Source of the DNA: a bacterium
Lineage (GTDB): Bacteria; Patescibacteriota; Minisyncoccia; Minisyncoccales; PEYH01
Direction of reading: 5' to 3'
Length of the DNA stretch: 15,302 nucleotides
NCBI GenBank assembly: GCA_021158195.1
Contig: JAGGVA010000027.1
Coordinates: forward strand, 1-15,302
The notes under the pieces were generated by a model that saw only the letters and a program-made list of their open reading frames with translations, made no database searches and was not told where the DNA came from. Below, one piece after another: positions 8,536 through 12,693 of this stretch. A program made the translations under genes and the position numbers. Positions within the stretch are counted from its first letter, which is position 1; every line of letters begins with the position of its first letter.

Positions 8536-8591
8536 AGTGATCGAGTGGCTAAGTGACTGAGTGATTGAGTGGCTAAGTGGCTAAGTGGTTG
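8536..8591. repeat. Tandem array of seven 8-bp units (AGTGNNTN)
   Basis: Seven head-to-tail octamers: AGTGATCG, AGTGGCTA, AGTGACTG, AGTGATTG, AGTGGCTA, AGTGGCTA, AGTGGTTG. The AGTG core is invariant and position 7 is always T. The array fills most of the gap between the GH1 and transporter genes and crosses the GH1 stop, so the last GH1 residues (NHLAT) and its TAG are written in repeat sequence. Confidence 0.85.
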
Positions 8592-9730
8592 GTTTTGCAA
8601 ATTTGGGCATAATAAAAGGCGCTTTTTCGGGGCTTACGCTCCAATGTTTTATAATCAACCTCTATTAAACCAAAGCGGGGCTTAAACCCTTTTTCCCACT
8701 CAAAATTATCGAGAAGAGACCAGTAAAAATACCCTCTCACATCTACTTTTTCTTGAATTGCTTTCCATATCCAATAAAGGTGGTCTTTAATAAATTTTTC
8801 TCTTAAACGATCATCTTTGTCGGCTACTCCGTTTTCTGTAATATAAATTGGTAAATTGTATTGCTTTAAATCTTTTAATGTAAAATATATGCCTTTTGGA
8901 TAAACCTCCCAACCAACATCAGAGACAATTTTATTATCGTTTTTGATGAAAAACGGGAATTTAATTTTATTGTGAAAGTAATAATTAAGCCCTATAAAAT
9001 CGAGATGTTTTTTTATTTTATTTAGAAAATAATGATTTTGCCACCGGCTGGCAATTTTTACTGCTAATTTATCAAAATTAGATCTTGGGTTGTATGGCTC
9101 GAAAAATTGATTGTTTTTGGCAATACCTATCCGAACTTGAGATTGTTTTTGGTGAAAACCTTTATAAATAATTTTGTGCGCCAAAATTAAGTTTCTCAAA
9201 ACTTTTAAATATAGTATCGGGTTTCTCTTTTTAGGAGGCCAGATTCTTAAAAGGTATCCTTGAGCAGCATAAACTTGGGGTTCGTTAATGATTACCCAAA
9301 AATCAACAAGGTTTTTGTACTCATCAAAAATTCTGTTGGCAAATCGCTTGAAATAAAAAATGTTTTCCTGCTTGGTGAAGCCTCCTTTTTCTTGAAACCA
9401 TTTAGGAAGAGTAAAATGAAACAGGGTAAGCATTGCTTTAATGTTTCTTTTTTTGAGCGAAAGAAGTATTTTCCGGTAATGTTCAATTTCTTTCTGGTCA
9501 AACTTTCCTTGTTCTTTTTCAATTCTTGCCCATTCAATAGAAAAACGATAAGCATTCTGGTTGAGTTTGACAATCCAGTCAAAGTCCTCTTGATATTTAT
9601 GATAATGATCGCAAGCAATTCCAGCAGGATAATAATCTTCCCAATCGCTGTAGACATTGCCCCCCTCTATCTGATAAGCAGAAGTTGCTGTTCCCCAAAG
9701 AAAATTTTCTGGAAATTTTAAAACAGGCAT
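8573..9730 (-). CDS. Family 1 glycoside hydrolase (beta-glucosidase/beta-glycosidase)
   Basis: Cytosolic retaining beta-glycosidase acting on small beta-glucosides, galactosides or related sugars. The N-terminus FPENFLWGTATSAYQIEGG (6-24) is the GH1 signature, with substrate residues Q20, H105 (TLFHF), N149 next to the acid/base E150 (INEP), nucleophile E299 in the ITENG motif, and the DNFEWEKGF loop (341-349) that binds the glycone. All key residues are present. At 385 residues it is shorter than the usual 440-480, with shortened middle loops. No signal peptide. The last few codons lie in the octamer array, so the C-terminus may be recent. First gene of the sugar cluster; its ATG is about 50 bases from the 38-bp palindrome and has no clear Shine-Dalgarno. 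Confidence 0.94.
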   Translation of the reverse strand: MPVLKFPENFLWGTATSAYQIEGGNVYSDWEDYYPAGIACDHYHKYQEDFDWIVKLNQNAYRFSIEWARIEKEQGKFDQKEIEHYRKILLSLKKRNIKAMLTLFHFTLPKWFQEKGGFTKQENIFYFKRFANRIFDEYKNLVDFWVIINEPQVYAAQGYLLRIWPPKKRNPILYLKVLRNLILAHKIIYKGFHQKQSQVRIGIAKNNQFFEPYNPRSNFDKLAVKIASRWQNHYFLNKIKKHLDFIGLNYYFHNKIKFPFFIKNDNKIVSDVGWEVYPKGIYFTLKDLKQYNLPIYITENGVADKDDRLREKFIKDHLYWIWKAIQEKVDVRGYFYWSLLDNFEWEKGFKPRFGLIEVDYKTLERKPRKSAFYYAQICKTNHLAT

Positions 9731-9778
9731 TAATACATTATCTCATATTTTCCTTCTTTGAAAAATAGAAAATCAAAC

Positions 9779-9816
9779 CGCTGTAATAACATTGCCATGG
9801 CAATGTTATTACAGCG
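9779..9816. repeat. Perfect 38-bp palindrome
   Basis: The arm CGCTGTAATAACATTGCCA (9779-9797) is followed with no spacer by its exact reverse complement (9798-9816), all 19 pairs matching and CCATGG at the centre. It lies in the divergent gap between the GH1 gene (minus) and the zincin-like gene (plus). There is no U-tract on either side, so it does not look like a terminator. It could be an operator for a dimeric regulator, a REP-type repeat or a replication or recombination site. Confidence 0.9.
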
Positions 9817-9855
9817 CTACTGGAGGATGCAAATTGTTTGAGGAACAAAATTCAT

Positions 9856-9883
9856 TTGACAGATAAATAAAATGTGGTAGTAT
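9856..9883 (+). promoter_or_regulatory. Promoter of the zincin-like gene
   Basis: TTGACA (-35, 9856-9861), a 16-base spacer, then TAGTAT (-10, 9878-9883, two bases from consensus). Transcription would start near 9890, about 27 bases before the ATG at 9917. The spacing is one base short of ideal. Confidence 0.5.
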
Positions 9884-9901
9884 ATAAATTAGTTCTTTGA
9901 G

Positions 9902-9911
9902 AGGAGGTGAT
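9902..9911 (+). promoter_or_regulatory. Full-length Shine-Dalgarno AGGAGGTGAT
   Basis: Ten bases complementary to the usual 16S rRNA 3' end, with the GGAGG core nine bases before the ATG. It fixes the start at 9917 and stands out because the other starts in this window have no comparable site. Confidence 0.85.
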
Positions 9912-9916
9912 ATCTA

Positions 9917-10495
9917 ATGAGTGCAGACGATTGGAAGATTGCTAATCGGCTTTTTCAAACAATAGGGAGTTTAGATAGGATAGTATTTTTGGATGAAGAC
10001 GGCTATCTGATGCCCGCTACTATTGTCTTGGTAACCAATCCCCCGCCTGATGAAGACCATTTCATTGAGTACAGCCATCCAGAGTATCATATCTTTGTAC
10101 CGGGTATTGCCAAACATCTTCAGAACGCTGCCAAAGGAAACTTAATCCTTCTGGCAGAGAATTTCAAACTACAAGATCTCCCCGTCCTGACCGTTGATAC
10201 TCTAATAGTAGGAATCGCTGCCCATGAGGTACGCCACCGGCTCCAACATTTTATTCCAAAGAACTGTTGGTTTTCTCCTGATTGTTCTCCTAAGGATGGC
10301 TATATGGAAAAGGTGGTAAAATTCGTGGATCGCCTTTTCCATTACGACCCTCCTCGTGGTGATTTTAACAAAGAATTCGACGCCAAGGTAATAGAATTCG
10401 CTGCTATGGAATATTACTGGAAGGCTACTCAAAAAGGAAAGAACTTGAAAACAATTATTCCTCTCCTTGCCGAGATCATTGGCAAACTTCCATAA
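9917..10495 (+). CDS. Putative zinc metalloprotease-like protein (HEVRH), otherwise unrecognised
   Basis: I do not recognise the family. The 192-residue protein has no signal peptide or membrane helix. At residues 100-111 a helix carries HEVRH (103-107), matching the HExxH zinc-protease signature in a hydrophobic setting (VGIAAHEVRHRLQH). About 46 residues later, KEFDAKVIEFAAMEY (152-166) resembles the third-ligand helix of gluzincins, with E153, D155 or E160 as candidates. C117 and C123 might bind a metal or pair. The gene is complete as a unit: its own promoter, strong Shine-Dalgarno and intrinsic terminator, on the opposite strand to all neighbours and apparently less A+T-rich. This suggests a recent arrival or a tightly expressed stand-alone gene. 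A ImmA-like role with a lost partner is possible but unsupported. Confidence 0.85.
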   Translation: MSADDWKIANRLFQTIGSLDRIVFLDEDGYLMPATIVLVTNPPPDEDHFIEYSHPEYHIFVPGIAKHLQNAAKGNLILLAENFKLQDLPVLTVDTLIVGIAAHEVRHRLQHFIPKNCWFSPDCSPKDGYMEKVVKFVDRLFHYDPPRGDFNKEFDAKVIEFAAMEYYWKATQKGKNLKTIIPLLAEIIGKLP

Positions 10496-10498
10496 GAG

Positions 10499-10542
10499 CC
10501 GGGACAGAAAGTTTCTGACATCTGTCCCGGTTTTTGTTTTTT
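10499..10542 (+). terminator. Intrinsic terminator of the zincin-like gene
   Basis: Stem CCGGGACAG (10499-10507) pairs with CTGTCCCGG (10522-10530), nine perfect pairs with a 14-base loop, followed by TTTTTGTTTTTT (10531-10542). It starts 3 bases after the stop codon. On the minus strand the hairpin lacks a T-tract, so it does not end comEC transcription. Confidence 0.9.
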
Positions 10543-10543
10543 C

Positions 10544-12013
10544 TTAAGTTCCCAGAAACCAATATTTTTGTTTGGTTAATATTTTTCTAACCAGGACAAA
10601 AAGACAGAGATAATAAAAAATTACAAGAGCAAGAGAAATTTTGATATTTAGAATGAAATTTGTGAATTGAGAGAAAGTTGAAGCCACCCAAATAATATAT
10701 CGGGAAATAATGAAAAGAGGAAGAAAGACAACAAAACTTAACCAAGAAGAAATAAAGCCAAAAATTAGAGCAAGAATTCCTAAGCCAAGCAAAAGGGGCA
10801 TTAAAGGAACAACCAAAATATTTGTTAAAAAAGAAAGAAAAGAAAAATATTCGAAGTGATATAAAAGCAAAGGGATTGTGAAAACTTGCGCTCCAAGAGA
10901 CATTGATAAAACATCTCTTAAACCGCAAACATTGGGAACTCTTTTTAATTTTTGGCTAAAAAATGGTGTTAGATAATTAATGCCTGCGGCTGCCAAAAAA
11001 GATAATTGAAAACCAATGTCATAAATTAAAAAAGGGTTAGTAAGCAGCATTGCTACGGCTGCAAGCAAAAGAAAACGGGTGGTATCGGGCAACCTTCCAA
11101 AGATTTGAGCAATAATAACTCCTGCACCCATAATGGCTGCTCTTACCGCAGATGGTTGGAAACCAATAAAGAAAATATATAGAACAATAAAGAAAAGCGA
11201 GAGTAAGCCGGCTTGCTGTCGCCACAAACCAAGAGCGATTAAGAAAGATGTTAAAATATTAAGCAAAACAACTATATGCATTCCTGAAATTGCTGTGATA
11301 TGACGGATGCCCGATTTGTTAAAAATTTCTTTGAGTTTTTCAGGAAGTTCTCTTTTCTCCCCCAGAATAACTGCCTTAACAAAATAATTTTCCGGGTAAG
11401 GAAGACTTTCTGAAAAAACTTTATCTGCTTTTTTTCTTGCTCCATTAACGATCTTATAGAGAAAATTCGCTTCTTCGACCTCTTTCAATTCTGGATAATA
11501 AACAACACCCACAATTCCCTGCCTGTAAAGATAATTTTTATAATCAAAATCCTCAAAACTTGGGGGTTCTTTTATTTTTCCTAAAATCCTAATCTTTTCG
11601 CCTTTATAAAAATTTTTATCTTTCCCAAAATATACCAAAATTTTTGTTTTTATTTTGGTCTGGTTTACTTCTTCAACAGACAACACAAATTTCTGAGAAT
11701 TTTCGGTTTCCTGAGGATAAGTTATAATTTTTCCGTATATTGAGATCGGGGGTTTTTGCGAAAAAAGAACCTCTTTTGCGGATGCAATGTTTTTTGTAAA
11801 ATTAAAGGCATAGTGAGCGGAAAAGATAAAGATAAGAGCAACAGAAAGAGCCAATAAGATGTTTCTTTTATAAAAAAGCATTATTACAAAAAAGAAAAAA
11901 CCCAGCCAATATAGATGGCTGAGTTTTAATATTGTGCCAATGCTCAAACCCAAAGTTGAAAATATCAGTAATAATAGAAAAATTTTTTCTTTCTCTAATT
12001 TCTTACTCCGCAC
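10544..12013 (-). CDS. comEC: ComEC/Rec2-type DNA-uptake channel lacking the C-terminal hydrolase domain
   Basis: Polytopic membrane protein that carries single-stranded DNA into the cell during natural transformation. The 489-residue protein has two or three N-terminal helices (about 11-70), a soluble OB-like DUF4131 region (about 85-180) including PPSFEDFDYKNYLYRQGIVG, then the Competence domain with the hallmarks HITAISGMHI (238-247) and GFQPSAVRAAIMG (284-296) and about eight helices to the end. The usual metallo-beta-lactamase-like nuclease domain (about 250 residues) is absent; the protein ends soon after the last helix, with no frame remnant downstream. Related short forms are known in reduced genomes. 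The start is a GTG at 12013, inside the end of nrdG (19-base overlap), so translation is probably coupled; a later start is possible. Confidence 0.9.
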   Translation of the reverse strand: MRSKKLEKEKIFLLLLIFSTLGLSIGTILKLSHLYWLGFFFFVIMLFYKRNILLALSVALIFIFSAHYAFNFTKNIASAKEVLFSQKPPISIYGKIITYPQETENSQKFVLSVEEVNQTKIKTKILVYFGKDKNFYKGEKIRILGKIKEPPSFEDFDYKNYLYRQGIVGVVYYPELKEVEEANFLYKIVNGARKKADKVFSESLPYPENYFVKAVILGEKRELPEKLKEIFNKSGIRHITAISGMHIVVLLNILTSFLIALGLWRQQAGLLSLFFIVLYIFFIGFQPSAVRAAIMGAGVIIAQIFGRLPDTTRFLLLAAVAMLLTNPFLIYDIGFQLSFLAAAGINYLTPFFSQKLKRVPNVCGLRDVLSMSLGAQVFTIPLLLYHFEYFSFLSFLTNILVVPLMPLLLGLGILALIFGFISSWLSFVVFLPLFIISRYIIWVASTFSQFTNFILNIKISLALVIFYYLCLFVLVRKILTKQKYWFLGT

Positions 12014-12693
12014 ACCTCAAAAAATGGCTCGATAACTTTTTTGATTTCCAAAAGATATTCTTCGGGATAGGGTTTTTGATTATTAAATTTAGGATCAATA
12101 TGCTTGGAGGGAGAAAAATTTTGAAGAAAATATTTTTTTGCCGGGCTTATCCATTTTACGATTTCTAAAATATCGTCTTTTGACAAAAGAGTAGGAACAA
12201 CAGTGGTTCTGAACTCGTAATCTATTTTGCTTGATTTTAATATAGAGATGCTTTTTTCTATAACTTCTGGGTCGCCCTTTCCGCCTGTTACCTCCTGATA
12301 CTTTTCTTTTGGGGCTTTAACATCCATAGCCACATAATCAATTAAGTTTTGATCTATAAGTTTTTTCAACATTTGTGGATTTGCACCGTTCGTGTCAAGT
12401 TTCACAGCAAAACCCATTTTCTTTATTTTTTTTATAAATAAAGGAAGGTCTCGATGAATAGTAGGTTCTCCGCCACATACTACTATACCTTCCAACAAAT
12501 CTTTCCTATCTTTCAAAAATTTAAAAAAAGACCTCTCAGATATTTTTGGAGCGTTTTTTATCACTTCTGGCAAAACAAGTTCTGGATTGTAGCAAAAAGG
12601 ACAACGGAAATTACATCCAGCAAGAAATACTGTTGCAGCAATTTTTCCGGGATAATCTAAAAGAGTAAATTTTTGTAAGCCGCCAATTACCAT
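11995..12693 (-). CDS. nrdG: Anaerobic ribonucleotide reductase activating protein (radical SAM)
   Basis: Cytosolic radical-SAM enzyme that uses a 4Fe-4S cluster and S-adenosylmethionine to abstract hydrogen from the conserved glycine of NrdD, creating its glycyl radical. The 232-residue protein has the cluster motif CxxxCxxC at C27, C31 and C34 (GCNFRCPFCYN), the SAM-binding GGEP (74-77), and the opening LQKFTLLDYPGK typical of the NrdG2 form found next to NrdD in archaea and many anaerobes. It begins with ATG on the base directly after the nrdD TAA stop, so the two are translated together, and its 3' end overlaps comEC. Pyruvate formate-lyase activases share the fold, but the adjacent NrdD settles the assignment. 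Confidence 0.95.
   Translation of the reverse strand: MVIGGLQKFTLLDYPGKIAATVFLAGCNFRCPFCYNPELVLPEVIKNAPKISERSFFKFLKDRKDLLEGIVVCGGEPTIHRDLPLFIKKIKKMGFAVKLDTNGANPQMLKKLIDQNLIDYVAMDVKAPKEKYQEVTGGKGDPEVIEKSISILKSSKIDYEFRTTVVPTLLSKDDILEIVKWISPAKKYFLQNFSPSKHIDPKFNNQKPYPEEYLLEIKKVIEPFFEVCGVRN

Noticed and set aside
8536..8591. The octamer array as a CRISPR
   Set aside because: Units are 8 bp, head to tail, with no spacers; no cas gene is present.
9260..9721. 153-codon plus-strand open frame opposite the GH1 gene
   Set aside because: It is the complement of a clearly conserved GH1 coding sequence; its translation is rich in Phe, Ser and Lys with no domain and no Shine-Dalgarno.
9779..9816. The 38-bp palindrome as a bidirectional terminator
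   Set aside because: Both flanking genes read away from it and there is no T-tract on either side.
10202..10432. 76-codon minus-strand frame inside the zincin-like gene
   Set aside because: The plus-strand gene has promoter, Shine-Dalgarno and terminator; the minus frame has no support.
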